From NCBI RefSeq assembly GCF_014695975.1, contig NZ_JACJPI010000084.1, positions 62,001-126,000 on the forward strand: 64,000 nt of DNA. The letters run 5' to 3'. The position numbers were made by a program, and so were the translations under genes. Origin of the DNA: Leptolyngbya sp. FACHB-321 (lineage in GTDB: Bacteria > Cyanobacteriota > Cyanobacteriia > Leptolyngbyales > Leptolyngbyaceae). This document shows, one piece after another, positions 43,745-53,865 of the stretch; the stretch's first letter is position 1; the number at the start of each line of letters is the position of its first letter. The notes under the pieces were generated by a model. That model did no database searches. It was not told the DNA's origin and saw only the letters and a program-made list of their open reading frames with translations.

Positions 43745-44228
43745 GCCCGTCACGGTTGTACAGCAGAATATCCCACTGCCCATCAGCACTTGATTCAAAG
43801 GCGATCGTATTGCCATCAGCCGTAATAGTAGGATTGCGAACCTCTGCCTTCAGGTTTTCCGTCAAGTTACGCAGCTGCCGTGTTTCGCGATCGTAAAGAT
43901 AGATACCGGAGCGCCCTTCACGAGAGCCAGCAAACACAATCAAGCGACCGTTCTCCGAAATACTAGGGCTGGAGACAAGCAGATCGATCGCATTCAACCC
44001 TGGCAGTTCCACCAAATTATGGATAACCGTGTCGTAAAGATACAAATTTTGGCTGCCACTGCGGTCAGACACGAAGACAATGTATCGCTCCGAGACCCGC
44101 GGCTGTAGATCGGCGAAACTACTGTTGAGACTACGACCACCTGGATCAAACGGAAAATTGACTAGTTGGGGACCACAGCCACTCAAGACGGTGGCAAAAC
44201 AGAGCATAAGTGAGAGACGGCGCTGCAC
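43713..44228 (-). CDS. TolB-like beta-propeller lipoprotein (first of pair)
   Basis: A 171-residue exported protein: signal peptide MQRRLSLMLCFATVLSGC with a lipobox Cys at about residue 18. Three PD40/TolB-type repeats follow (VSDRSGSQNLYLYD, FAGSREGRSGIYLYDRE, FESSADGQWDILLYNRD). Three repeats are too few for a closed propeller, so it may dimerise or be a cut-down member. The next gene upstream on the same strand is a paralogue. Likely membrane-anchored on the periplasmic side. Function unknown. Confidence 0.78.
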   Translation of the reverse strand: MQRRLSLMLCFATVLSGCGPQLVNFPFDPGGRSLNSSFADLQPRVSERYIVFVSDRSGSQNLYLYDTVIHNLVELPGLNAIDLLVSSPSISENGRLIVFAGSREGRSGIYLYDRETRQLRNLTENLKAEVRNPTITADGNTIAFESSADGQWDILLYNRDGQPLEPLTDFR

Positions 44229-44361
44229 AAATGAATGAGGGATGAAGGATAAAAGATCAGGAATGAAGCGTTTTGAGTTTTGAGTTTAGTCCTAGCCTCC
44301 TTGTCTTCGCTGCGCCCTCTTTTCCCCCCGCCCCTTGTGCTTCCCCAATGCCTCACGTTTG

Positions 44362-44955
44362 CTAAGGAAAAGCTTGCGATCGCCGCCCATCAGGCATATC
44401 TGATTCTACATTCGGTCCTCGATCCATCACTTCAATATCCCACTGCCCTCGACCACCGGTTTCAAAGGCAATATAACGTCCATCGGGGCTAATGCTAGGG
44501 TTACGAAACCAGCCGCGATAGTGGGCAGTCAACACTTGCGGTTGCTGGAGTACACGATCGTACAGTTCGATTTCAGGACGAACGCTATCGCTAGCAATAT
44601 AAACAATGTAGCGTCCCGTATAGCTCAAACTGGGTGACTCTGCGATCGCGTCGCTTCGATTCAAGCGAGGCAACGACACAACCTGCCGTTCCTTCAAGTC
44701 ATACAGCAAAATACCACGATTGCCGCTACGGTTTGAAACAAACGCCAAAAAGCGACCATCACCACTAAGGGCTGGTTGCTCATCATTATGGCGACTATCA
44801 AACTCAGCAGAAATGGTTGGAGGGCTATCTTCTTGACTGCAAGATCCTAGCAGTAGACCGATAAGACTTAAAGACACACTCGCAGTGCGCCAAGCCCAGC
44901 CCTTTCGCTCAACATTACGGCTCACCCTTGCGGTAGCCTCAAGGGGCTTACCCAA
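44362..44955 (-). CDS. TolB-like beta-propeller lipoprotein (second of pair)
   Basis: A 197-residue paralogue with the same plan. There is a hydrophobic segment SVSLSLIGLLLGSCSQ ending in a lipobox, then repeats FVSNRSGNRGILLYDLK, VYIASDSVRPEIELYDR and FETGGRGQWDIEVMDRG. The basic stretch before the signal is about 20 residues and long, so the true start may lie further in. The two genes are separated by 133 bp of repeat-rich DNA. Probably arose by tandem duplication. Confidence 0.76.
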   Translation of the reverse strand: MGKPLEATARVSRNVERKGWAWRTASVSLSLIGLLLGSCSQEDSPPTISAEFDSRHNDEQPALSGDGRFLAFVSNRSGNRGILLYDLKERQVVSLPRLNRSDAIAESPSLSYTGRYIVYIASDSVRPEIELYDRVLQQPQVLTAHYRGWFRNPSISPDGRYIAFETGGRGQWDIEVMDRGPNVESDMPDGRRSQAFP

Positions 44956-45078
44956 GCTTGCCAGTCCTCACGTACACAACGCTAAAAACGTCTCCAGATC
45001 AGAGACCAACCTTAAGTTGAAGGGTGAAAGCCTGCCTTTTCAGCACTTTTAACCCTTCAAAAATATTTGACACTACTG

Positions 45079-45861
45079 CTAGTAGTTACCCCAATTGTCC
45101 TCTTCATCAACATCGACCGGGCGGTAATCGACGTACTCTGAGGAAGACGAACCATTCCTTACATCACGTCGATCGCGGGGTGAAACGTCGTCACCAACCG
45201 GACGAGACCGCTTGGGTCGGGATGCTGATGTTGGTGGCTGATTGCCTGAGCGCGAAGGAGAAGTACTGCGGCTACGGGCAGGTCTGTCATCCCAAAGGTC
45301 TGAGTCTTCACGGCTACTGGGTGCATCAAACGACGCATCGGTTGAACGAGGACGGCGCTTGCGAGTGCGATCCCCTGCACCAGTACCTAGACGAGCTTCA
45401 CCAGTACGGCTAGTCGAACGACGGCGCGACTCTTCTTCGTATTCATCACGCTCAGAGCGCGCATCGCGAGTACCTCGAATACGCCGAGCAGCGGGGCGGT
45501 CTTCGTAAGGATTCAACTCTTCCAGATCAGCTCGGTAGACCCGACTAACTGGACGCTCATCGTCAACAATTGGCGTATTCCGCTTTGCCTGTTCTGTAGC
45601 AGCGCCACGCAAACGGATACTTTCATAAGCAAAGAAAATAGCTGTACCCGCCAGCAAGAACTGGTTGAACTGCAAGATCGGGTCAAGTCGCCAGCCTTGA
45701 AAAAAGAGAATGCCACCACAGAGAAGTGCGATCGCAGCAAAGAAAATATCATGATCGCGAGCAAGCCGGGGGCGCAACGATCGCAGCGCATATAGACCAG
45801 CACCAGAGGCTGCCAGCGCAATGCCCACAAAACTTGCCCAATTCAGTGAGGCGTTTACCAT
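45079..45861 (-). CDS. ycf66: Ycf66 family protein
   Basis: A 260-residue protein with Ycf66-type N-terminal membrane segments in the first ~95 residues (LNWASFVGIALAASGAGLYALR, DIFFAAIALLCGGILFF, FNQFLLAGTAIFFAYESIRLRG). A long, highly charged, probably unstructured tail rich in Arg, Ser and Asp follows. Ycf66 proteins are known from plastids and cyanobacteria; a function is not established, with possible photosynthetic roles. The tail is variable between species. The gene stands alone. Confidence 0.83.
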   Translation of the reverse strand: MVNASLNWASFVGIALAASGAGLYALRSLRPRLARDHDIFFAAIALLCGGILFFQGWRLDPILQFNQFLLAGTAIFFAYESIRLRGAATEQAKRNTPIVDDERPVSRVYRADLEELNPYEDRPAARRIRGTRDARSERDEYEEESRRRSTSRTGEARLGTGAGDRTRKRRPRSTDASFDAPSSREDSDLWDDRPARSRSTSPSRSGNQPPTSASRPKRSRPVGDDVSPRDRRDVRNGSSSSEYVDYRPVDVDEEDNWGNY

Positions 45862-46402
45862 CGCATCCCTTCTCCTAAGTACATCCTATGTTAACGACTG
45901 ATGCCCAAAATCTCCAACAAACCTGAGTAAGAAAGAGAGCTTCATACAGAATACTCTCAACCAGAGCTAGCAGCAAAAAGTAATGGCTGACGCACAAGTA
46001 GGTGCCTAGCGTCATACAGCATAGTAAGGCACTGATGCCGCTGGAATATCCCAACGTTCAGGCTAACCCAGATTCTATAGCCTTGTCTGTAAAGCTAGCT
46101 GGTGCGATCGCAGCGTTGAGCCAATGCCACTTGTACAAATAGCAAAAGCAAAACCCTGACATCACCTTCAAAAACAGATTATGAGTTCTGCTTGTAAGAC
46201 GACTCAGGGCTTTCGCTTTTTTGCAGCTTCGCTCTGGCACGGAGTAGAACGATCTGCACACAACCTTTGATCAGTACCTTTGACGAATGCCTTTGCGCAA
46301 GCCTTTTACGCCTGCGCTGTCGATCGCTCTAGGGAGAATTCATCCACTTATTAACTCATCCACTCAGCACCAAACCGTTCTTTCTGCCGCTGGCGCACCA
46401 GA
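45862..46402. other. Gene-free region between Ycf66 and psbX
   Basis: About 540 bases without a credible protein gene. It contains the structured hairpin at 46142-46224. The rest shows no conserved element that I can name. Confidence 0.5.
46142..46224 (+). ncRNA. Candidate structured RNA or isolated terminator
   Basis: The left arm GCAAAAGC-AAAA-CCCTGA can pair with TCAGGG-CTTTC-GCTTTTTTGC, with a small internal loop. A 44-base loop contains a further CAGA/TCTG hairpin. The right arm is T-rich, as in a Rho-independent terminator on the plus strand. No gene on that strand lies upstream within 2 kb, so it could end a small RNA starting around 46000-46100. The orientation and extent are inference. 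Confidence 0.3.
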
Positions 46403-46516
46403 TTAACGTTGAATTTTATCTTGTTGGCTAATGAAAAGCGCCCCAGCGAAAATTCCTCCAACTACAACAGTACCTGCTAGCAGGCTGATGAAAAAGTTCA
46501 TTAAAGAAGGAGTCAT
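46403..46516 (-). CDS. psbX: Photosystem II protein PsbX
   Basis: A 37-codon gene: MTPSLMNFFISLLAGTVV then GGIFAGALFISQQDKIQR. PsbX is a single-helix subunit of photosystem II near cytochrome b559. The MTPSL start and the FISQ(Q/K)DKIQR end are typical for the family. GAGG lies before the ATG at the right distance on the minus strand. It faces yggT, which is divergent. Confidence 0.92.
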   Translation of the reverse strand: MTPSLMNFFISLLAGTVVVGGIFAGALFISQQDKIQR

Positions 46517-46697
46517 ATTAGTTTGCCTCTTTGGTACAACATTACTGTAAGCATCATTTTAACGGTCTGTTACACACTTGAGAAGCGGCAGCAAAAGGTT
46601 TTTAACTACATCTGCACGATTTTCTTACGGGTAGGCACTTGAATGGCGCTAAAATTAATGAGAAAGCTGTTTACAATGCTTAAAACTTTCTTCTGAT

Positions 46698-46997
46698 ATG
46701 GATTTTGTCGCGATCGCCACGTTGGTTCTGGGTCTATTGCTAGGCGCGATGACCTTTCTATTTATTTTCCGTATTGTGCTGACCTGGTATCCCCAGGCTG
46801 ACCTGACTCGCTTTCCGTTTAATGTTATTGCAGTGCCGACCGAACCCTTTCTGGCACCGTCCCGCAAGATAGTGTCGCCGATCGGTGGTGTCGATATCAC
46901 TCCCATTCTTTGGGTTGCCATCTTTAGCTTTGTGCGCGAAATTCTTTTGGGGCAGCAGGGGCTTTTGACGATGATGCTCCAGGGAAAAAGCTTTTAA
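46698..46997 (+). CDS. YggT family membrane protein (Ycf19-like)
   Basis: A 99-residue protein with two membrane segments (LVLGLLLGAMTFLFIFRIVL and the C-terminal ITPILWVAIFSFVREIL). Between them is the YggT core TWYPQADLTRFPFNVIAVPTEPFLAPSRKIVSPIGGVD. Relatives in cyanobacteria and plastids affect thylakoid or nucleoid organisation. It lies between psbX and accC; the accC gene converges from the right. Confidence 0.88.
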   Translation: MDFVAIATLVLGLLLGAMTFLFIFRIVLTWYPQADLTRFPFNVIAVPTEPFLAPSRKIVSPIGGVDITPILWVAIFSFVREILLGQQGLLTMMLQGKSF

Positions 46998-47141
46998 GGA
47001 GAAGGGAAAGGGATAAAGGGTGAAAGATGAGGAATGAAGCTTTGGTGGCATAAGCCTCTGCCTCTGCTTCCCCTGCTCCCTACTTCCACCTCTAACCCCA
47101 AAATTCTCTCAAAAAATGCCTCTGCCTCACGGCTTCTTGTC

Positions 47142-48500
47142 TTACCCGTCCTGCGCTTTCTGCATCATTTGTTCGACGAAGTTTGTGTACACATCCCCTT
47201 TCTGAAAGTCTGGGTTGTCCAGGATCTTTTGATGAAAGGCGATCGTGGTAGGTAAGCCAGTGACAGCACACTCACGGAGCGCACGGCGCATTCGTTTAAT
47301 GGCGGCGGGACGATCGTGCCCCCACACAATGAGTTTGCCAATCAATGAATCGTAGTAGGGTGGAATTTCATAGTCAGTATAGACATGAGAGTCCATCCGT
47401 ACACCGGGACCGCTAGGCGGCAGGTAACCACTAATACGCCCAGGATGAGGACGGAAGTTGTGTTCAGGGTCTTCTGCGTTAATGCGGCACTCGATCGCGT
47501 GCCCCCGCAGCATGACTTGATCCTGCGTCAAGCTTAATGGTTCGCCCTGAGCAATCCGAATTTGTTCAGCGATGAGATCTAGCCCTGTCACCATCTCTGT
47601 CACGGGATGCTCCACTTGAATTCGAGTATTCATCTCCATGAAGTAAAATTCGCCAGACTGGTCGAGCAGAAATTCGACCGTGCCTGCACCCACATAATTA
47701 ATCGACTTTGCTGCCATGACAGCGGCTGTGCCCATTTTTTCACGCAGCGTAGGAGTGAGCGCAGGGCTTGGTGATTCTTCAAGCAGCTTTTGGTGACGTC
47801 GCTGGATTGAACACTCCCGTTCACCCAAATGAATTACGTTGCCGTGAGTGTCTGCAAGAATCTGAAACTCAATATGGCGCGGCTTTTGAACAAACTTTTC
47901 CAGATAAACACCAGCGTTGCCAAAGGCAGCTTCAGCCTCTCCTTGTGCCGCCGCAAACAGCTTACCCAATTCGCTTTCTTCTTGCACCAGGCGCATCCCT
48001 CGCCCACCACCGCCTGCTGTAGCTTTGATAATGATGGGATAGCCAATTTTACGAGCGATCGCCTGAGCCTCTGCCTCATCTAACAAGAGTCCAGCGCTAC
48101 CAGGCACTGTTGGTACGCCGACTCGCTGCATCGTCTTTTTTGCCGTTGACTTGTCGCCCATCGAGCGAATTGAATCCGGCGAGGGACCAATAAACACGAT
48201 CTGGTGATCGGCGCAAATTTCGGCAAAGCGGGCATTCTCTGCTAAAAAGCCATAACCGGGATGAATGGCTGTCGCATTGCGAGTCAATGCCGCCGCAATG
48301 ATGTTGGGAATATTCAGATAGCTTTTGTTACTCGGTGGTTCGCCAATGCAAACGGACTCATCGGCAAGCTCGACGTGGAGCGAGTGGCGATCGACCGTCG
48401 AATGAACCGCAACCGTAGCGATCCCCATCTCCTCACACGTACGGAGAATGCGAAGAGCGATTTCGCCACGATTGGCAATCAAAACTTTTGAAAACTGCAT
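47142..48500 (-). CDS. accC: Acetyl-CoA carboxylase biotin carboxylase subunit AccC
   Basis: Carboxylates biotin on the carrier protein in the first step of fatty acid synthesis. The 452-residue ATP-grasp enzyme starts [18 protein letters not shown]. It has [14 protein letters not shown] for ATP binding, [33 protein letters not shown] with catalytic residues, and [19 protein letters not shown]. Length is normal. The ATG at 48498-48500 fits family starts. No accB is next to it. Confidence 0.95.
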   Translation of the reverse strand: MQFSKVLIANRGEIALRILRTCEEMGIATVAVHSTVDRHSLHVELADESVCIGEPPSNKSYLNIPNIIAAALTRNATAIHPGYGFLAENARFAEICADHQIVFIGPSPDSIRSMGDKSTAKKTMQRVGVPTVPGSAGLLLDEAEAQAIARKIGYPIIIKATAGGGGRGMRLVQEESELGKLFAAAQGEAEAAFGNAGVYLEKFVQKPRHIEFQILADTHGNVIHLGERECSIQRRHQKLLEESPSPALTPTLREKMGTAAVMAAKSINYVGAGTVEFLLDQSGEFYFMEMNTRIQVEHPVTEMVTGLDLIAEQIRIAQGEPLSLTQDQVMLRGHAIECRINAEDPEHNFRPHPGRISGYLPPSGPGVRMDSHVYTDYEIPPYYDSLIGKLIVWGHDRPAAIKRMRRALRECAVTGLPTTIAFHQKILDNPDFQKGDVYTNFVEQMMQKAQDG

Positions 48501-48639
48501 TCTTAATTGTTGGGTTCTGTAATAAGTAGAATAAACGCTTCTGTGAACCCCTGGAAGAGGCAGACAGGAGTATGAGGATCAGAGGCGCTGGAAACCGAAG
48601 GAGCTAGGGAAACGGAGAGGCTGGAGGAGCGAGAGCAAA

Positions 48640-48745
48640 GAACCATTTTGAGTTAACTTCTCTGCCCCCCTGCTTCCCTAGCCCCCTGCTTCCTTATCCT
48701 CCCTTGCCTTTAGCCTTTCCTTCTGCGCTCTGACCTCTGCCTTTC
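48640..48745. repeat. Repeat-rich end of the DUF2459 gene and downstream
   Basis: Degenerate CTGCTTCCCTAGCCCC / CTTTCCTTCTG units. They supply the last ~25 codons of the DUF2459 gene and continue after its stop, so the end of that protein is probably not conserved. Confidence 0.6.
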
Positions 48746-49466
48746 CCTCAACAGCCAACTGCTCCTTGTGCCCGCAGTCACACGTATCCTTCAGTTGACG
48801 CATTACAGCAGGGGCAAGTCCGCCCCAGAGAGGTGTGTTTACATCAGCGGTTCGTAGTCCTTCTGCAACCCAGGAGTTACAGGTTCTGAGGCTGGAGTAG
48901 CGTCCCGTAGCAGCGTAGAAACTACTGTCGCCGTCTTGCCCGGTGCCGATGCGTAAAGGCTTGCCCTGATTCGTTTGAAACGAGGCTTTGATAAAGTGCA
49001 TCAGCTTGAGATAGTTGCCTCTGCTCAGGCTAATACACTTGAGGGTTTCATTAGGATATTGAGGAACAGACGGATGCCCTTTAACAAAGAGTGCGGCGGG
49101 GTTTTGCAAAAGGAGCGATCGCAGCGCGCTAAAGATATTGATTTGGTCCCAGGAGGGCGTTTCAAGATAGAAGATGCGATCGCCCCAGCCAAATTGCAGA
49201 TAGCGGTCGTTAGTAGCTGGCTTACCAAGAGTTGCCAGATCGAGATGCTGGCTCCAATCAAACGCCTCATTGCGGACGGGCACAAAAAAGTTGGTGTGCA
49301 TCGCACCGCCAGAGACGTAAACGCTGAACCGACAGTCTGCTGGCTGGGACGAAGCGTGCCATTGACGCGGGGTGAGGGCAGCAATCGTCAGTAGCGCGAT
49401 CGCCGCTAGTGCACCGCACAGCCCATAGAACCCGACTCGCTTCCAAACAGACCGATCCGTCATCAA
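48678..49466 (-). CDS. DUF2459 (TIGR02117 type) membrane-anchored protein
   Basis: A 262-residue protein with one N-terminal membrane segment (GFYGLCGALAAIALLTIAAL). The DUF2459 domain follows: VYVSGGAMHTNFFVPV, LQFGWGDRIFYLETPSW and YAATGRYSSLRTCNSWVAEGLRTA. Family members may be periplasmic; a catalytic Cys/His set is suggested by CNSW and HTN, but no reaction is established. The C-terminal ~25 residues (EGKAEVRAQKERLKAREDKEA) are encoded by short repeats. Confidence 0.83.
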   Translation of the reverse strand: MMTDRSVWKRVGFYGLCGALAAIALLTIAALTPRQWHASSQPADCRFSVYVSGGAMHTNFFVPVRNEAFDWSQHLDLATLGKPATNDRYLQFGWGDRIFYLETPSWDQINIFSALRSLLLQNPAALFVKGHPSVPQYPNETLKCISLSRGNYLKLMHFIKASFQTNQGKPLRIGTGQDGDSSFYAATGRYSSLRTCNSWVAEGLRTADVNTPLWGGLAPAVMRQLKDTCDCGHKEQLAVEGKAEVRAQKERLKAREDKEAGG

Positions 49467-49715
49467 TGCGCCAAACGTATTGAGTTAACCTACTATGAAG
49501 CAACGCGCTCACCCTTAAGTGACCTTAACTAGATTGGTTTAAGGCAACTGGTTTAGGACAACACCGCTAAATGCTGTGGGCAATCACTTGCAGAAGCGTT
49601 AAAGAGGTAAATGCTGCGAGGCTTTCAATGTCTATCCTACGCCCATTCGTCAGCTGACGGCTGTAGGGTTGATTGAAGGGTTAGTTCTTCACCCGCTATT
49701 TCTTGTGACCTGACT

Positions 49716-51236
49716 ATGGTGAAACAACGGCTTTTTCTTGGCTCTGTCGCTTTTGGCATCAGTTTTGGCATCAGTTTTTTGACAGGTCGTGGTCTTGGCT
49801 CTGCGATCGCATCCGGTGTCACAACGATGGCGGCAACAGTGGTGGCAGCAGCAGTAGTCGATCGGCAGCAGCATCAACACGCCCACAGCAGAATTGCCGA
49901 ACTGAAAAATCACATCCAGGCATTGCAGCAACGACGTGCAGAAGCTTATCAGGCATATATGCAGCTAGAAGCTGAAAAAGAGCATCTAGCGATTAGTCTG
50001 AACACGCTGGCGTTTCAGTCTGGTCAGCCGTCGTTTCAGTCTGGTCAGCGCTACATAACGGAATCGCCTGCACCCAGAATGCTGCCTGCATCCCCTAGAC
50101 CGCTAAGTTGGAATTTAGCCGCATCCGCAGTGTCGCAACCGTCAGTTAATGCTAGTACCAGGGTGCCAGCATACGAGCTACCAACCGAGATTTCAGCCAG
50201 TGGTGTAGTCACCAGTAGCCCGGATTGGGGGCGATCAGAAACACAAATTAGCCCACAGATTTTGTCAGACGCTGCTGCCGCTAAACAGAAAATCGAAATT
50301 AGTCTGGCTGCACTTCAGACAGAGCTAAGACAAATTAAGGGACATATTACTGACCATCGCCAAACCAGAGAGAAACTGTCGCGCGATGTCGCCGATATCA
50401 GGGAAGAAAAACGGCAACTTGATGCAACGGTAAAAACGCTACGGGGTGAAGTTCAGGAGTTAGAGCCCTGTCGGGTAGAGCTAGAGCAGTTTTTAGCCTA
50501 TGCAGAAGCAAAGAAACAAGAGTTAGAATCTGGCTCCAATCCACTTCAGGAAGCGCTTAAGCAGTTGCAAACGCAAGTCGAGTTGCTGCAAGAAGAACTG
50601 CGCGAACTGGAGGTGCAAATCCTCGATCGCCGCAGCCAAAAAGAGTTGCTCGAACAACAGGTAGCAGCACTTAACGCATTACAGCAAGCCTCCCAAGCGC
50701 CACTGGTTGTACTAGAGGAGACTGAGGTAACCAGCAAAAATGGTAGTGTCAGGAACGGCGGTAGTAACAATCAAGGTGATGCAACCGCAGTGGTACGCGC
50801 CAAGAAGACGATCGTGACTCAGGAAACGGCAGCCAAACGCCCAACCACGATCGCCAAACCTGCCCGTCCGCTTAAGTCCGGTGCGGGTCAGTTCAGCACG
50901 GCGGCGGTGCTGCCAGAGCCGCTTGTTGCTGACAAGCCCTCAACAGAGCTGCCAAATGAATGGACTGAATTTATGGTGCAGTCGCCAGAGTATGAGCTGC
51001 AAGTACTGAAAGTTATTGTCGAGCAAAACAACCCAGCAGCCGTGCTGAAGCACATTGCCGAGGAAAATTTGACCATGCCTGAGCTATTGATTGACTCCAT
51101 TAATGAACGGGCACTGGAAACGATCGGCGATCTGTTGATTGATGCGAGTGCCGGAGCCGGATCAGCTGCGATCGTGCGCGACCACCTTAAAGCAGTTAAA
51201 AAGCTGCTGAGAACCTACGAATACCTGGTGAATTAG
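49716..51236 (+). CDS. Coiled-coil protein with TerB-C-like C-terminal part
   Basis: A 506-residue protein. The N-terminus has glycine-rich hydrophobic stretches (GSVAFGISFGISFLTG, AIASGVTTMAATVVAAAVV), which could sit in a membrane. Two long coiled coils follow (about residues 60-95 and 185-325; LREEKR, LEEELRELEVQILDRRSQKELLEQQ). A Ser/Thr-rich linker leads to the last ~90 residues, NEWTEFMVQSPEYELQVLKVIVE and PELLIDSINERALETIGDLLID. These resemble the TerB-C domain of tellurite-resistance-type proteins. Function unknown. It converges with the next gene and overlaps it by 4 bp. Confidence 0.72.
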   Translation: MVKQRLFLGSVAFGISFGISFLTGRGLGSAIASGVTTMAATVVAAAVVDRQQHQHAHSRIAELKNHIQALQQRRAEAYQAYMQLEAEKEHLAISLNTLAFQSGQPSFQSGQRYITESPAPRMLPASPRPLSWNLAASAVSQPSVNASTRVPAYELPTEISASGVVTSSPDWGRSETQISPQILSDAAAAKQKIEISLAALQTELRQIKGHITDHRQTREKLSRDVADIREEKRQLDATVKTLRGEVQELEPCRVELEQFLAYAEAKKQELESGSNPLQEALKQLQTQVELLQEELRELEVQILDRRSQKELLEQQVAALNALQQASQAPLVVLEETEVTSKNGSVRNGGSNNQGDATAVVRAKKTIVTQETAAKRPTTIAKPARPLKSGAGQFSTAAVLPEPLVADKPSTELPNEWTEFMVQSPEYELQVLKVIVEQNNPAAVLKHIAEENLTMPELLIDSINERALETIGDLLIDASAGAGSAAIVRDHLKAVKKLLRTYEYLVN

Positions 51237-51838
51237 GCTTCCATCGCTTCATAAGGCAGCGATCGAGCGATAGCAACAGTGACCAATCCTGATTGCCCTG
51301 CGTTGCGAACAATTTGTTTGGGAACGTAGAGACTGGAAGTCGGGGATTGGGAGGGGGGAATGGGGAGTCGGGAGTCGGAAGTCGGTAAGTGCGGCTTGCC
51401 TGCTTCACCTTGCGGTAGTTTCTTCTGTTCCTGTTGCTCCTCTTTACCACTTCCCTGCTCCTCTGCTCCCCCCGCCGCCCTCTCTCTCCCCACCTCCCGA
51501 CTTGCCAGAAGCGCAGCCGCTTCAGCAACGCTGGGTGTACCCACAGCAGCTAAAATTGCGCCTGATGGATGAGGTACAGCGATCAAGCGCAGTTGGTCAG
51601 CCGAAAAGCAGTGCAAGGGCAGATGGCGATCGCGGCAAAACTCGATCAGTCCCGCTTCATCCGCTTTGGTGTCAATGGTGGCAAGACCGGCGATCGCGTC
51701 TTCTGGCAGGTGATGCGCCTGAAAGACAGCACAAACTGCCTGCTCAATCAGTCCCCTGGACGTACCGCGTCTACACCCAATGCCCACCCAGAAAACTCTG
51801 GACGGGCATTGTATCGTTAGACCTTTGGCTGCAACCAA
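51233..51838 (-). CDS. CobE/CbiG C-terminal domain protein with repeat insertion
   Basis: A 201-residue cobalamin-synthesis protein domain: FWVGIGCRRGTSRGLIEQAV, LATIDTKADEAGLIEFC and AAVGTPSVAEAAALLAS are the family blocks. VTVAIARS follows near the C-terminus. The domain is homologous to the C-terminal part of CbiG (cobalt-precorrin-5A hydrolase). Between GTPSVAEAAALLAS and the last strand are about 50 extra low-complexity residues (117-168) encoded by short repeats. The start is a TTG eight bases after ndhB's stop, suggesting co-transcription. Confidence 0.78.
   Translation of the reverse strand: MVAAKGLTIQCPSRVFWVGIGCRRGTSRGLIEQAVCAVFQAHHLPEDAIAGLATIDTKADEAGLIEFCRDRHLPLHCFSADQLRLIAVPHPSGAILAAVGTPSVAEAAALLASREVGRERAAGGAEEQGSGKEEQQEQKKLPQGEAGKPHLPTSDSRLPIPPSQSPTSSLYVPKQIVRNAGQSGLVTVAIARSLPYEAMEA
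51335..51500. repeat. Short tandem repeats inside the CobE-like gene
   Basis: Units such as GGGAGTCGGGAGTCGGAAGTCGG and CTCCTCTGCTCCCC occur in frame within the gene. They supply the residues 117-168 insertion. Confidence 0.8.
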
Positions 51839-51846
51839 ATCAGCCT

Positions 51847-53442
51847 TTAGCCTCTTAGATCAACGTTATTTAACTGACGTAGTGCCGCTGCTTTAGCGAC
51901 TTGAGTTGTCATCGTCTCCTTGCTGGCGGTCAGAGACAATTCCAGCATTGGCGTTTGCATGACAGCATTATTTGCCAGCGTAAACAGCGGGTTTGAGAGA
52001 ATGCCTGCCAGTGAGGTGATTATCACCGTCATCACTAGACCAACCTGGAGCGATCGCAGCCCCGGTAGATCCCAGGTGATAGGGGGATAGTTCTTCACAG
52101 ACTCAGACATCTCGTGCGGTTCTTTAACCACCATCATCTTGACGACGCGGATATAGTAGTAAATCGAGATCACGCTAGTCACTAGCCCCAGCAGCACCAA
52201 GCCATACGCACCCGCTTGCCAACCAGCCCAGAAAAGATAGATCTTACCGAAAAAGCCTACCAGTGGTGGAATGCCACCCAAAGAGAGTAAACAGATACTT
52301 AGGCAGAGCGTCAAGAGCGGATCTTTCTGATACAAGCCTGCGTACTCGCTGATCTGGTCAGTACCCGTTCTCAGAGAGAACAAAATCACGCCAATAAACG
52401 CGCCCAGGTTCATGAACAGGTACGAAAACAGGTAAAAGAGCAAACTGGCGTAGCCAGCATCGCTATTGATGACCAACCCGATCATGACAAAGCCAGCCTG
52501 ACCGATCGAAGAATATGCTAGGAGCCGCTTCATGCTGGTTTGTGCCAGTGCGACAACGTTTCCTAAGATGAGGCTTAGAATTGCCAGCACGGTCATCACC
52601 AGATGCCACTCGTCTGTTAGTAAGGGGAATGCTGTCACCAACAGGCGAATTGCCAGAGCGAAACCAGCCGTCTTAGAGCCGACAGAGAGGAACGCAACGA
52701 CGGGTGTTGGCGCACCTTCGTACACATCTGGAGTCCACTGATGGAATGGGACAGCGGCGATTTTGAACGCAATGCCCGCGATCGCAAACACCAGCGCAAT
52801 CACCAGCCCTAGCGACTGTAAAGAGCCTGTTTCCGAAATGTTGGCGGCAATGCGGCTGAGCGTTGTTTCGCCACCCGACAGCCCATACAGCAGCGAAAGA
52901 CCATAAAGGAAAATAGCAGAACTGGATGCCCCAATCAGCAGGTACTTTAATGAGGCTTCATTCGAGCGGGGATCGCGCTTGGTATAGCCCGTTAGAAGAT
53001 ACGACGCAATACTCAACGTTTCAAGCGAGACGAAGATCATGACCAGTTCGTCTGCGCCCGACAAAAACATCCCGCCGATCGTCGCTGTAAGTAAAATCGA
53101 CAGAAACTCTGCTACAGCTGTACCAGACTGATTAATGTAGCTGACCGACATCAGAACGGTGATCACTGCCGATAACGCAATGATGCCTCGGAAAAGGACA
53201 CTCAACGAATCGCCGTTGAAGCTTCCCAGAAAGGCGATCGGGTCAGCCGCATCCCACTGGTAGTAGAGGGCAACCACAGCAGCTAAAAGCCCCCCGATCG
53301 CCACAGAGGGTGTCCAACGCGAGGAGGCAGTTCGCCCTACAATCAAGTCCCCCACAATGACAAGCATGAGGGTAAGAATCACAATGCCTTCTGGCAGAAT
53401 CGCCCCGGTATTGAGCTGGGCAGCAAGCGTGGCAAAATCCAT
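51847..53442 (-). CDS. ndhB: NAD(P)H-quinone oxidoreductase subunit 2 (NdhB)
   Basis: A 531-residue membrane subunit of the photosynthetic NDH-1 complex, used in cyclic electron flow and respiration. About fourteen membrane segments are visible. Proton-channel blocks are [49 protein letters not shown], and [27 protein letters not shown]. Length is close to the cyanobacterial norm. The gene is divergent from topA; 423 bp separate them. A CobE-like gene follows closely on the same strand. Confidence 0.96.
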   Translation of the reverse strand: MDFATLAAQLNTGAILPEGIVILTLMLVIVGDLIVGRTASSRWTPSVAIGGLLAAVVALYYQWDAADPIAFLGSFNGDSLSVLFRGIIALSAVITVLMSVSYINQSGTAVAEFLSILLTATIGGMFLSGADELVMIFVSLETLSIASYLLTGYTKRDPRSNEASLKYLLIGASSSAIFLYGLSLLYGLSGGETTLSRIAANISETGSLQSLGLVIALVFAIAGIAFKIAAVPFHQWTPDVYEGAPTPVVAFLSVGSKTAGFALAIRLLVTAFPLLTDEWHLVMTVLAILSLILGNVVALAQTSMKRLLAYSSIGQAGFVMIGLVINSDAGYASLLFYLFSYLFMNLGAFIGVILFSLRTGTDQISEYAGLYQKDPLLTLCLSICLLSLGGIPPLVGFFGKIYLFWAGWQAGAYGLVLLGLVTSVISIYYYIRVVKMMVVKEPHEMSESVKNYPPITWDLPGLRSLQVGLVMTVIITSLAGILSNPLFTLANNAVMQTPMLELSLTASKETMTTQVAKAAALRQLNNVDLRG

Positions 53443-53865
53443 GAGGTCTAGCTCTATGAATACGGTGTTAGGGTTACGTTAAGAGGACGTGCGATCGTTC
53501 TCGTTGAATGAACAAGGAGGCGCACGAGTCAGAAATCCTCTACAGTGGATTCTACATCGCAATTTGGTGTAGTGCTGTAGTTAGCCGCATTCGGTTTGTC
53601 ACATTGGGTTTAAAGTTAGCTTCAGTTAGGCTCGTTCCACACACGATCGTTTCCAGGCGTTGTTTAGCCTCTCGACAAAGAAACTGAATGACCCTTCTAG
53701 CCGTCCATCTAGCCAAATATGAGTGCGAGATCGCACCTGCCACCGTTCAAAAGATAGTTCAGGAAATACTCACTTCTCTCTGGTAGTCTCGGCAAGATTA
53801 GCTATAAGAGAGAGTAAGACACCTGCTCACTGCCCCATTCTTTTCAGTGTTAACGATTCCCACCC
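53443..53865. promoter_or_regulatory. Divergent intergenic region between ndhB and topA
   Basis: About 420 bases that must contain both promoters. A 63-codon minus-strand frame at 53552-53743 shows no family resemblance and no good start. No other feature seen. Confidence 0.45.

Noticed and set aside
46058-46261. Minus-strand frame of 67 codons
   Set aside because: It runs through the structured hairpin and shows no family features.
53552-53743. Minus-strand frame of 63 codons between ndhB and topA
   Set aside because: No good ribosome-binding site and no resemblance to a known protein; I considered a transposase remnant but found no motif to support it.
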